Assembly: GCA_039679855.1 (NCBI GenBank)
Contig: JBDKUE010000006.1
Span: forward strand, 1-14,184
Direction of reading: 5' to 3'
DNA: 14,184 bases
Source: UBA5314 sp039679855
Lineage (GTDB): Bacteria; Bacillota; Syntrophomonadia; Syntrophomonadales; Syntrophomonadaceae
The translations under genes and the position numbers were made by a program. Position 1 is the first letter of the stretch; every line of letters starts with the position of its first letter. Below the pieces are notes generated by a model. That model worked only from the letters and a program-made list of their open reading frames with translations, ran no database searches and was not told the DNA's origin. This document shows, piece after piece, positions 1 to 6,656 of the stretch.

Positions 1-660
1 GGGTTTGCCCTGCGCAGCGGACCGGCCAATACCTTTAACGAAATTTATAAGCTGGCGGACAACAACATGTGCCGGGAGAAACTGACCAAAAACCGGAGTG
101 CACGCAGCGCCATCGTTCAAACCCTTATCAAGGCTTTAGAAGCCCGTGACTTCATTACCGATGGCCACGCCTCCCGCATGCAGATACTGGTCAGCAGAAT
201 GGCGGCGGATATCGGCTTGCCTGAACACAAAACCAACGGGTTGTTGCTTTTGGCCCAGTTCCACGATATTGGAAAAGTTGGAATTCCGGATAGGATCTTG
301 TTTAAACCAGGTCCATTAAACGCTGAAGAACGGCTTGAAATGCAAAGGCACAGTGAAATCGGTCACCGCATTGCCCTGGCCGCCCCGGACCTGGCGCCTA
401 TAGCCGACTATATACTCAAACATCATGAATGGTGGAATGGAGCCGGCTATCCCCTGGGCTTAAGGGGTGAAGACATTCCACTGAAGTGCCGCCTGCTGGC
501 CATAGCCGACGCCTATGATGCCATGACCAATGACCGCCCCTATCGCCAGGCTATGAAGCCCAGGGAAGCCCTGGATGAGATTAAAAGAAATTGCGGCACC
601 CAATTCGACCCGGAGCTGGTGGAACGCTTTGTAAAAATCATAGAAAGTGATTTAGTATAG
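1..660 (+). CDS. GGDEF-HD-GYP cyclic-di-GMP signalling protein, 3' part
   Basis: The frame is open from base 1, so the gene starts upstream; 219 residues are visible. The first 22 or so (ending in LADNNM) resemble the tail of a GGDEF diguanylate cyclase domain. After a short linker (SARSAIVQTLIKALEARD) comes an HD-GYP phosphodiesterase domain. Counting from the methionine encoded at 67, I see the metal-binding FHDIGK motif at about 66-71, a histidine in MQRHSEIGH at about 95, HHEWWNGAGYP at about 119-129, which holds the HH pair and the signature GYP, and ADAYDAMTNDRPYR at about 147-160. HD-GYP enzymes hydrolyse cyclic-di-GMP, and all the motif residues I can check are present, so phosphodiesterase activity is likely. 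Whether the GGDEF half is active cannot be told, because it lies outside the window. The ATG at 67 is internal. The gene converges on the SLH protein gene. Confidence 0.93.
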   Translation, partial: GFALRSGPANTFNEIYKLADNNMCREKLTKNRSARSAIVQTLIKALEARDFITDGHASRMQILVSRMAADIGLPEHKTNGLLLLAQFHDIGKVGIPDRILFKPGPLNAEERLEMQRHSEIGHRIALAAPDLAPIADYILKHHEWWNGAGYPLGLRGEDIPLKCRLLAIADAYDAMTNDRPYRQAMKPREALDEIKRNCGTQFDPELVERFVKIIESDLV

Positions 661-710
661 CAGCAATATAATTCGGTATTAAAAAGCCAGAGGCTGCTGT
701 ATAACCAGCG

Positions 711-750
711 AAAAAAGGGCCCGCCCTCAGCATAATACCGAAAGCGGGTC
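711..750 (-). terminator. Rho-independent terminator of the SLH protein gene
   Basis: Read on the minus strand, GACCCGC (750-744) pairs with GCGGG (724-720), a 5-bp GC core with a long loop, and is followed by a run of six T (716-711). It lies 43-82 bases past the stop of the minus-strand SLH gene. On the plus strand the same stem gains a G-T pair and precedes a T-rich stretch at 751-765, so it may also weakly end the HD-GYP transcript. The large loop lowers confidence. Confidence 0.55.
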
Positions 751-792
751 TTTGTATTGTTGTTCTGATTGCGGGATTAAACGCTGCACGCT

Positions 793-3700
793 TTATCCTG
801 CGGAAGAGCCTCCCGTTGAGCCGTCAGTTCCTCCGTTAGCTCCACCAATACCTCCGGTCGTTCCGTCAGGTGCTCCGGATGTTCCGCTAGGTCCTCCGGT
901 TGTCCCGTCAGTTCCTCCAGTTATCCCGTCAGTTCCTCCAGTTATCCCGTCAGTTCCTCCAGTTGTTCCACCGGTTCCTCCGGTTATCCCGTCAATTCCT
1001 CCGGTTGTTCCACCAGTTCCTTCGGTTATCCCGTCAATTTCTCCAGTTGTTCCGCCGGTTCCTCCGGTTGTTCCTTCAGTTCCTCCGGTTCCAGCGCTGC
1101 CGCCCGGCACGGTGACATCTGGAGGATTGAAAGCAACCGGCTGCGAGAAGTTGGCGGTAAGCGTAATATCAACCGCACCCATGGTCAGGGTTATGGCGCC
1201 TGTGTCAGCCGCAGCCCCGTAAACCGTTTGGGGGGGCTCGACCGTCCAGCCGTCAAAAGTCCATCCCTGGCTGGCAGTCGGAGTAATGGTGATCGTTTCA
1301 CCTTCAGCAAGGCTGGTAGTTCCGGCAACATCAGTAGTCCCACCCTTGGCATCATTGACCAGGACATTCAACGAATATGTAGTCGGAATCAACATCATCC
1401 TCATGCTTAAAAGCGTCGGAAAAGTTATGGCCAGGTCCTGACTATTGTCGCCCGGCCAGAGCCAGACCGTTGCTGAAACACTGTGTATACCATCGGTTGC
1501 GGTAACTGTACAATTGCCCAATCCTGTCACGTTGTTAAATTGGTAATATCCGGGGCCGCCATTGTTATGAGTGGAGTTGGTTGATACACGACCCCAACCG
1601 TCGGTAAGCGTTACGTTGATCCCGTTCTGAGGAATACCGTTGACCGTTACCCATCCATGCAAATCAGCCTTGGTATTTCCTCCGCCGGAGTACATTGACA
1701 CCAGCAGGGATTGATCGGCTGTCAGCACAATACCGCCATAGGAGATTGTCTTGTAACCGGGCTTGGTAAACTCGAGATTATACGTGCCAGGTGGCAATCC
1801 GGGAAAATTAAAACCACCGGAATCGTCCGTCAATACTGGCAAACCAAACGGCATTGTTTCCACATATAATTGAACCGTTACACCCGGAAGAGGGGGCCCT
1901 GCATTTCGATAAACAGTACCGAAAAGCCTGCAAGGCGGTGTAATACCAAAATTGGCAGTAACGCTGGTGTCGTCCGTAACAACCAGACTCAATGCAGGCG
2001 ACGCCTGCGGTGGTCCGCCATTTACCTGCCAGCTTATAAACTGGTAACCGGTTTCTGGAGTGGGAGCCAGGGTAATCGGTGTTGAATAAACGTACTGTTT
2101 TGTGGTAAACGCTCCCGAACCGTCGCTCACTGTCCCTGCCAAAGGAGGATTGATAGTGATATTAACCGTACACATTTTAACTTCAAATGAAGCCCTGGCG
2201 GTAACATCCCGGTCACCCATAGTAAAATCAGCAGTAGTGCTGGTGGCAGATGCAATACTCGCGGTAGGAATCGGAGTCAGCGTCCAGGTGTAAAAGCTCC
2301 AACCGGCATTGGGAGTGGCTGTAATGCTGGCAGTTGCCCCCTCGGACAAAATTATCTGCGTCTGCCAGGGACTGGTTCCCGTTATCCCGGCGCTGCCGTG
2401 GGAAGCGTTATCAACGCTTATAGTCAGCTCATGTTCCGGAACCGCCGTCATCGGTGCACCGGTTTGAATAGCACCGCCGCCAGCCCTCTTGCTGACCACA
2501 TAGATTACATAGTCTCCCCCGGCCAGGTTGTTATTGGCTCCGTCTTTTTTCAAGCTTTCAGTCCCGGTCCAGCTTCCTGTGGTGTTATCGTCAAAGATGG
2601 CCGCCGGTGTCTGGGTCAATATGTTTATGGGGATTGCCACCGGAAGAATATAGACTTCCTGACTGGTAACCCCAATACTGGGAGAGGGCGTCCACTCAAT
2701 GCGGAAATCCCTGCCATCCACGTTTAACTCGCTGTGATCGTAGTCACCGCAAGCTGTAATTGTAGCCTCTATTAGGGGAGGGATGTCAAATATCGGAGCT
2801 ATCTGCACATCACCCAGAATTATAAAGCTGACATCGTTGCCTGTTTCTACCCGATTGGCAACCGGCCCGGTAATTGACCAGGTAATTACTGCATATCCTG
2901 GATCAGGCACTGCCTTTATGGTGACTGGAGTGCCATAATTGATGTCATAGGCTCCAGGAGCATACGGCAAATTGGTTGTCCCATTAGCAACTTCGTCTAC
3001 AATCAGGGGGCAGGTTATAGGCGCAAACAACGGCGTCACCTGCACATCGCCCTGAATATTAAAGGTGATAGTGCTGCCTGACCTTGCCTCACCGGTGTAA
3101 GTTCCGGTAATGATCCAGTCATTAAGCTGGTATCCGGTATCCGGAACAGCCGTTATGCTTACCACATCTCCATCATGGCGGGTATAGGCACCTGGTGTAT
3201 ATGGGGAAGCAATCGTTCCATGGGGCGCCGAATTTACTGTCAGCTGGTAGGTAGTGGGAGCAGGGTTGTCGTCACTTCCCCTTGTAACAACCGGACTGGT
3301 GACTGCATCCACCGGCGTTTCAATGGCTTCTCCCCCGGGCACCCCTTCAGTTGGAACATTGGCCAGCAGTTTTTGGGCCTGTTCCAGATATGCGCCTCGG
3401 TTTTTTAATGCCATGCAAAGCCAGAGAGCCAGGGTCTGCCGGTCCACCATTACCCGCGGACCAAACCGGGTAGTTCCATCGGGATTGGGAATCCCTACCG
3501 TAAATCCTACCGCTTCAGCCAGTCCAACCACATCCTGGGCCCAGGACGATACCTGCCCGGCATCACTGAAGGCGGCTTTCAGCTTTAAGGATTTTGCATA
3601 TTCGGTCAGACCCATGGCTTGAAACAGGATAACCAGTGCTTCTTCCCTGGTCAGGGGGGCATTCGGAGAAAACGAATCGGCAGAGGTTCCAGCGACGATC

Positions 3701-4041
3701 CCGGCATCAACCACCGCCCCTATCTCACCCGCATACCATGAATCGGCCGGCACATCTGTAAACCTGGCGGCAGCTTCCGGATTTGGCGCCAGGTTAAAAT
3801 TATGCGCCAGCATACAGGCATATTCGCCGCGGGTGGCCAATCCAGCAGGTCTGAAGCTTCCGTCTTCATACCCTACAATTATGCCGCGATCAGCTAAATA
3901 AATGATTTCGTCCCTGGCATAGGAGCCGTCAATGTCCCAAAAACTGGCCGCTCGCACTAGACCTCCCAATCCCAGGACGCAGACAAGCACCAGGGCTATC
4001 ATGAAATATGGACGTTTTAGCATCGCACTCTTTCTCAGCAT
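793..4041 (-). CDS. Secreted SLH-domain surface protein with InlB-type repeats and a Gly/Thr heptad-repeat tail
   Basis: The 1082-residue exported protein is probably held on the cell surface. A signal peptide spans about 1-31, with basic residues, a hydrophobic core and a VRA/A cleavage site. Three SLH modules follow at about 33-80, 92-145 and 155-213; SLH modules bind pyruvylated secondary cell-wall polymers. The stalk holds divergent InlB B-repeat units (pattern GY..W.I..., with DV or DVT near the end) at about 264-339, 343-418, 537-619, 624-698 and 887-966. Two carboxypeptidase-regulatory-like beta sandwiches (LFGTVYRNAG and LHGWVTVNG starts) lie at about 705-785 and 792-872. Residues 985-1082 are 14 heptads of TGGTDGI type. 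I see no catalytic domain, so an adhesin or S-layer-associated structural role is inferred. The start at 4041 is chosen for its strong AAGGAGGG site about 6 bases upstream; the ATG at 4023 lacks one. Confidence 0.93.
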   Translation of the reverse strand: MLRKSAMLKRPYFMIALVLVCVLGLGGLVRAASFWDIDGSYARDEIIYLADRGIIVGYEDGSFRPAGLATRGEYACMLAHNFNLAPNPEAAARFTDVPADSWYAGEIGAVVDAGIVAGTSADSFSPNAPLTREEALVILFQAMGLTEYAKSLKLKAAFSDAGQVSSWAQDVVGLAEAVGFTVGIPNPDGTTRFGPRVMVDRQTLALWLCMALKNRGAYLEQAQKLLANVPTEGVPGGEAIETPVDAVTSPVVTRGSDDNPAPTTYQLTVNSAPHGTIASPYTPGAYTRHDGDVVSITAVPDTGYQLNDWIITGTYTGEARSGSTITFNIQGDVQVTPLFAPITCPLIVDEVANGTTNLPYAPGAYDINYGTPVTIKAVPDPGYAVITWSITGPVANRVETGNDVSFIILGDVQIAPIFDIPPLIEATITACGDYDHSELNVDGRDFRIEWTPSPSIGVTSQEVYILPVAIPINILTQTPAAIFDDNTTGSWTGTESLKKDGANNNLAGGDYVIYVVSKRAGGGAIQTGAPMTAVPEHELTISVDNASHGSAGITGTSPWQTQIILSEGATASITATPNAGWSFYTWTLTPIPTASIASATSTTADFTMGDRDVTARASFEVKMCTVNITINPPLAGTVSDGSGAFTTKQYVYSTPITLAPTPETGYQFISWQVNGGPPQASPALSLVVTDDTSVTANFGITPPCRLFGTVYRNAGPPLPGVTVQLYVETMPFGLPVLTDDSGGFNFPGLPPGTYNLEFTKPGYKTISYGGIVLTADQSLLVSMYSGGGNTKADLHGWVTVNGIPQNGINVTLTDGWGRVSTNSTHNNGGPGYYQFNNVTGLGNCTVTATDGIHSVSATVWLWPGDNSQDLAITFPTLLSMRMMLIPTTYSLNVLVNDAKGGTTDVAGTTSLAEGETITITPTASQGWTFDGWTVEPPQTVYGAAADTGAITLTMGAVDITLTANFSQPVAFNPPDVTVPGGSAGTGGTEGTTGGTGGTTGEIDGITEGTGGTTGGIDGITGGTGGTTGGTDGITGGTDGITGGTDGTTGGPSGTSGAPDGTTGGIGGANGGTDGSTGGSSAG
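796..1089 (-). repeat. 21-bp tandem repeat, 14 units, encoding heptapeptides
   Basis: The last 98 codons of the SLH gene divide exactly into 14 units of 7 residues: TGGTEGT, TGGTGGT, TGEIDGI, TEGTGGT, TGGIDGI, TGGTGGT, TGGTDGI, TGGTDGI, TGGTDGT, TGGPSGT, SGAPDGT, TGGIGGA, NGGTDGS, TGGSSAG. The DNA period is 21 bp. Units at about 905-965 are nearly identical, while units nearest the stop codon are the most diverged. Because the period is a multiple of three, gain or loss of units keeps the frame and only changes tail length. Confidence 0.92.
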
Positions 4042-4416
4042 TCTCTTCCCTCCTTTCCGTAAGAAATTATGGGTTTATAGTTCATTTTCACTTATGCCTG
4101 GCGTGAAACCACCTCCTTCAGGGGCTCCCTTCTCTTCTATAAAAATTTAGTAAATCGGCAGATTCATTTTATATTTGGACGTTTGAGAAATACAAAGGGA
4201 GTAAAATGATCAAGTTACCTAAATTGTGAATCAAGAGTATTAAGGATTTAAGCAGACACCGATTTGTGATTTGCGGCATTTTACTTGGGGTTTAGTGGGC
4301 AATCGTCCCTGAGCAAAACGACATGGAGGTTGACGGTTTTTAGGATAGACTTGAGACAATCCAAACTTCTTTTTCAGTGTAAGAATGGCAGTATTTACTT
4401 AAGGCTTGTACAACGG
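4042..4416. other. Gene-poor AT-rich stretch upstream of the SLH gene
   Basis: I see no intact gene here. Near the SLH start on the minus strand, a second SD-like AAGGAGGTG lies about 60-70 bases before the ATG, and a 16-codon reading frame starts at 4085 and stops within the SLH start codon region. A weak TATAAA (4173-4168, minus) could be a -10 box, but no convincing -35 box accompanies it. The plus strand at 4215-4440 reads as protein-like segments (for example RHRFVICGILLG and DRLETIQTSF) interrupted by four in-frame stops. This may be a decayed gene or chance. Confidence 0.4.
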
Positions 4417-4708
4417 CTATCGAAGTGAAATTAAGTTATTTATACTGAAATTGTAATTTAAAAACCATCCACATATAAAATTTGATATATTGGCTTCTTC
4501 ATCAATTATGCAGCAAATTCTCCCATTATCATGGTTATTCTCCATGTTTATCATAATATTCATGAATTCGAAAATATTCGACTACTTTGTCAACTATCAT
4601 ATGATGAGATAGTTCGTTGTTGTTCCATTTATTTACTAAATTATCGACAGCAAATATAAGCATATGTTTATGTAAGTAGTCATAATTAGAGTTGTTTGGG
4701 CTTTGGTT
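4417..4708 (-). pseudogene. Possible frameshifted AT-rich gene remnant
   Basis: Two overlapping minus-strand frames look protein-like and join end to end. The first is open from 4708 and reads MLIFAVDNLVNKW from an ATG at 4663, continuing to HEYYDKHGE and a stop at 4535. The second runs from an ATG at 4563 (or 4545), reading ENNHDNGRICCIIDEE and FICGWFLNYNF, to a stop at 4417. One base change in phase near 4540 would fuse them into one product of about 90 residues. Neither frame has a good ribosome binding site, and base composition is much richer in A+T than the neighbours, which fits transferred DNA in decay. I recognise no family. Chance open frames in AT-rich DNA are the main alternative. 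Confidence 0.25.
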
Positions 4709-4868
4709 CTAGTTTTTTACTAATTCGTGCTTTATTACAAAAAAGCAACAGGTTATTCTATTTGGCTTCTATATATTACCATTGCGTATTATCCATATAC
4801 TATGTTTTTCAATCATAAAACGGGAATGCTTCTGCAGATTGTTAAAAAAGTTTTTAACTGGTGCTTGC

Positions 4869-4991
4869 TTAAATATCTCTTTCAGACAGCAAGAAATCCC
4901 CGGCCAAAAACAGGTGATCTGGTTTTTCGATGATGAGCTTGCTTCTTAAGGTCTCTATACGTCCGCGCGTGTCTGCAGCTAGAGCTATCTA
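4869..4991 (-). pseudogene. Relic of the metallophosphodiesterase gene (5' end only)
   Basis: Bases 4890-4990 align with 7029-7129 of the intact phosphodiesterase gene on the same strand. I count 87 identical columns of 102 by eye, with one 1-base insertion and one 1-base deletion that offset each other. Translated in the matching frame it reads IALAADTRGRIETL then KLIIEKPDHLFLAGDFL, against IAVAADTHGRIEGL and QLIIEKPDHLFFAGDFL in the intact protein. The start codon is missing (a TAG lies directly upstream at 4991-4989), the metal-binding His10 is Arg, and the frame stops at 4869 after about 39 codons. It cannot make a working enzyme. It is a decayed partial duplicate or the stump of a second, diverged copy. 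Confidence 0.85.
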
Positions 4992-5098
4992 AACTTTTAC
5001 CCTGGCCGCGTTTTTCTCCTGGTATATAAAGCCGCCGGGGTGTTATCTTTTTATATATGAAGATCACGAAATGAACCGAATGCAAAAGGAGGCAGTCT

Positions 5099-5557
5099 AT
5101 GGACATTGAATATCAGCTGGGCGGCCCTGAATTACTGGATAGGGCTGCTAGCCTGTGGGAGGACCTGCGTGAATTCCATGCCCGATTAGACCCACAACGG
5201 GCGGCAATGACCCGCAGTCGCGCTTGGGAAGAGCGCCGGTCTGATTTGCTGGCCAAATCCGGGTCCGGGCAGATGCTGATTGAACTGGCTATATACGGAG
5301 ATGCACTCATAGCCTACTGCATAGCCACTATTGACGATAAACAAAAAGGCGAAATTGACTCCCTCTATGTGAGCGAAGAATGGCGGGGTCGGGGGATAGG
5401 CAGACATCTACTCATAACTTCCCTGGACTGGCTGAAAACCAGGGGTACTACAATCCAGCAGTTGGCAGTCCGTGAAGGCAATGAAAAAGCGCTGACTTTT
5501 TATCAGCGCTGCGGTTTTGTCCCCTTAATGCGAATTCTAATACATCATTCTGAATAA
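5099..5557 (+). CDS. GNAT-family N-acetyltransferase
   Basis: The 152-residue protein has the usual length and motifs of GCN5-related N-acetyltransferases, which move an acetyl group from acetyl-CoA to an amine. The acetyl-CoA pyrophosphate loop is the RGRGIG segment at 96-101, after the SLYVSEEW strand at 88-95. Motif B is NEKALTFYQRCGF at 128-140. The acceptor cannot be predicted. The start is set by AAAGGAGG six bases before the ATG. The gene stands alone on this strand, follows the AT-rich region, and converges on the transglutaminase-like gene with only 9 bases between stop codons. Its 3' end (5483-5510) also forms the terminator of that opposing gene. I found no convincing promoter upstream. 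Confidence 0.92.
   Translation: MDIEYQLGGPELLDRAASLWEDLREFHARLDPQRAAMTRSRAWEERRSDLLAKSGSGQMLIELAIYGDALIAYCIATIDDKQKGEIDSLYVSEEWRGRGIGRHLLITSLDWLKTRGTTIQQLAVREGNEKALTFYQRCGFVPLMRILIHHSE
5483..5510 (-). terminator. Terminator of the transglutaminase-like gene, inside the acetyltransferase gene
   Basis: On the minus strand AGCGCTGA (5510-5503) and TCAGCGCT (5495-5488) form a perfect 8-bp stem with a 7-base loop, followed by TTTT (5487-5484). This is a standard intrinsic terminator about 57 bases past the minus-strand stop at 5567. It lies wholly within codons of the convergent acetyltransferase (the KALTFYQR segment), so the same bases serve both genes. On the plus strand the stem is not followed directly by a T run. 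Confidence 0.8.
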
Positions 5558-5566
5558 CAGCGTTTA

Positions 5567-6346
5567 TCAGTATTCATATACCTTCTTATAGTTGCTGCTC
5601 TTCTTAAACATAGTGCCAGGCACCTGGGCATCTACACTGGTATCGATTATCTTCCAGGTTCCATCCAGGTAAACCTCGTTCCAGGCATGATATCCTACGG
5701 CGTTGTCGGAATAGCCCTTTACCAGCTTGCAGGGTACTCCCACGCTTCTGGCCATAGCAGCGAAAAGGGAGGAGAAATCGTAGCAAATGCCCTTTTTACT
5801 CTGCAAGGTCTGGTCTATATCAGGAACATAGTCTGACGGCAGCGTTCCCAGCCCGGCCTTGTCAAAGGAAATGTTCTCAATCACATAGCTGTAAATAATA
5901 TTGATCTTCTCGCTGTCGGTTGCCGCTCCCCGGGTAAGCTGCGCAGCCATTTTCACGGCCTCGCTGCCTTCATCCCAGTTGATGTTTTGCACCGAATTTA
6001 AAAAAATCGCGGTGTCTTCTTCGATATTTGAAGAAACGGTCTGGTTTTTAACAAAACTGTATTGATCGCCGGATACATTTTCCATGACGGCGATTTGATA
6101 CTGCCCGCTTCCCATCTGCAGAGGAAACTGCTCCAGGCCCCCCGGATGAAGGTCGTAATAGTAGCGGGCGCCGTCCTTGGCGACCAGCAGTTTATACTTG
6201 CCAGAGGTCATATTCATCTGGACACTTAGAATGCCGTTTTCCCCGGAGGCTATTTTAATCCCGTTTGCATCCGCCAGCGCACCCCATGTAGGCTCCAGCA
6301 GCCCTATATACAACAGCAGTAAAACAGAACAACTCTTTTTGAACAT
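5567..6346 (-). CDS. Exported transglutaminase-like (cysteine protease fold) protein under riboswitch control
   Basis: The 259-residue product starts at the ATG at 6346. A longer frame reaches 6421, but its extra 25 codons run through the riboswitch and precede the signal peptide, so I reject it. AAGGGAG (6360-6354) is a suitable ribosome binding site. A signal peptide (MFKKSCSVLLLLYIGLL, cleavage near ALA) indicates export. Residues about 35-90 form a small N-terminal domain of unknown role. The transglutaminase-like core follows, with Cys188 in KKGICYDFSSLF, His220 in GYHAWNEV and Asp235 in WKIIDTSVD as the expected catalytic triad. In this superfamily many bacterial members are proteases or peptide cross-linkers; the substrate here is unknown. 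It is transcribed alone, with its own promoter, leader and terminator. Confidence 0.9.
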   Translation of the reverse strand: MFKKSCSVLLLLYIGLLEPTWGALADANGIKIASGENGILSVQMNMTSGKYKLLVAKDGARYYYDLHPGGLEQFPLQMGSGQYQIAVMENVSGDQYSFVKNQTVSSNIEEDTAIFLNSVQNINWDEGSEAVKMAAQLTRGAATDSEKINIIYSYVIENISFDKAGLGTLPSDYVPDIDQTLQSKKGICYDFSSLFAAMARSVGVPCKLVKGYSDNAVGYHAWNEVYLDGTWKIIDTSVDAQVPGTMFKKSSNYKKVYEY

Positions 6347-6360
6347 AAAAAGACTCCCTT
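6334..6360 (-). promoter_or_regulatory. Ribosome binding site and start-codon hairpin of the transglutaminase-like gene
   Basis: AAGGGAG (6360-6354) precedes the ATG at 6346. TCTTTTT (6353-6347) and AAAAAGA (6340-6334) form a 7-bp stem with the start codon in its 6-base loop. The bases AGTCTTT (6355-6349) can pair instead with AAAGACT (6448-6442), just 5' of the riboswitch core. The two pairings exclude each other, which suggests control of translation initiation. This is inference from base pairing only. Confidence 0.5.
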
Positions 6361-6448
6361 CGGTAGCTGGCTGCCAGTCTATGCAGACAGGCCCTGTAGC
6401 TTTGCGTCCCATCGTTTCCAATGGTTTGCCTTTGTCGCCAAAGTCTTT
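6357..6448 (-). promoter_or_regulatory. Cyclic-di-GMP-I (GEMM-I) riboswitch
   Basis: The minus-strand leader matches the conserved core of this class in order. GGCAAACC (6430-6423) leads into a stem CCATTG/CGATGG (6424-6419 with 6414-6409) closed by a GAAA tetraloop (6418-6415). Next come GGGACGCAAAGC (6410-6399), a second hairpin with a GTCT/AGAC tip (6388-6385 with 6380-6377), and the closing GCTACCGA (6367-6360). The GAAA loop docking on the second stem is typical of the fold. The aptamer ends where the ribosome binding site begins, so control of translation is likely. Selectivity for cyclic-di-GMP over the cGAMP-binding variants depends on single bases that I have not assigned with certainty. 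Confidence 0.92.
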
Positions 6449-6537
6449 CGCTTAAGGACATTATTCCCATTATATGGCGAATTGTTGTGCGCTAATTGTA
6501 TTTATCGTATTTTTGTCCCATTTTATTTATGTTTTTT

Positions 6538-6566
6538 ATTATATTTGGGACTAAACCTTTTGTAAA
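6538..6566 (-). promoter_or_regulatory. Sigma-A type promoter of the riboswitch-controlled gene
   Basis: On the minus strand TTTACA (6566-6561) and a perfect TATAAT (6543-6538) are 17 bases apart. Transcription would start near 6531, about 80 bases before the riboswitch core. An inverted repeat, GTCCCA at 6515-6520 and TGGGAC at 6546-6551, brackets the -10 box and start point and could be an operator. A second TATAAT (6474-6469) lies closer but has no good -35 box. Confidence 0.65.
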
Positions 6567-6656
6567 TCCCTCATGCAAGCGAATTATATTGTGAATTTCA
6601 CTTTTATGTATATAGACTTTAGATAAGATGGAATAATGCAACTATGAAATGAGATA

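Noticed and set aside
752..1222. Plus-strand reading frame with Pro/Val/Ser repeats opposite the SLH gene
   Set aside because: It is the antisense reading of the 21-bp repeats. The open frame follows from the biased repeat composition, and no ribosome binding site is present.
4727..4933. Plus-strand 68-codon frame with a hydrophobic N-terminus
   Set aside because: It has no ribosome binding site, and its 3' third is antisense to the phosphodiesterase relic, so it is probably a chance frame in AT-rich DNA.
4882..5106. Minus-strand 74-codon frame
   Set aside because: It runs through the phosphodiesterase relic in the wrong phase; the homologous phase is a different frame.
6347..6421. N-terminal extension of the transglutaminase-like protein to the ATG at 6421
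   Set aside because: The extra codons lie inside the riboswitch fold, and the signal peptide begins at 6346 with its own ribosome binding site.
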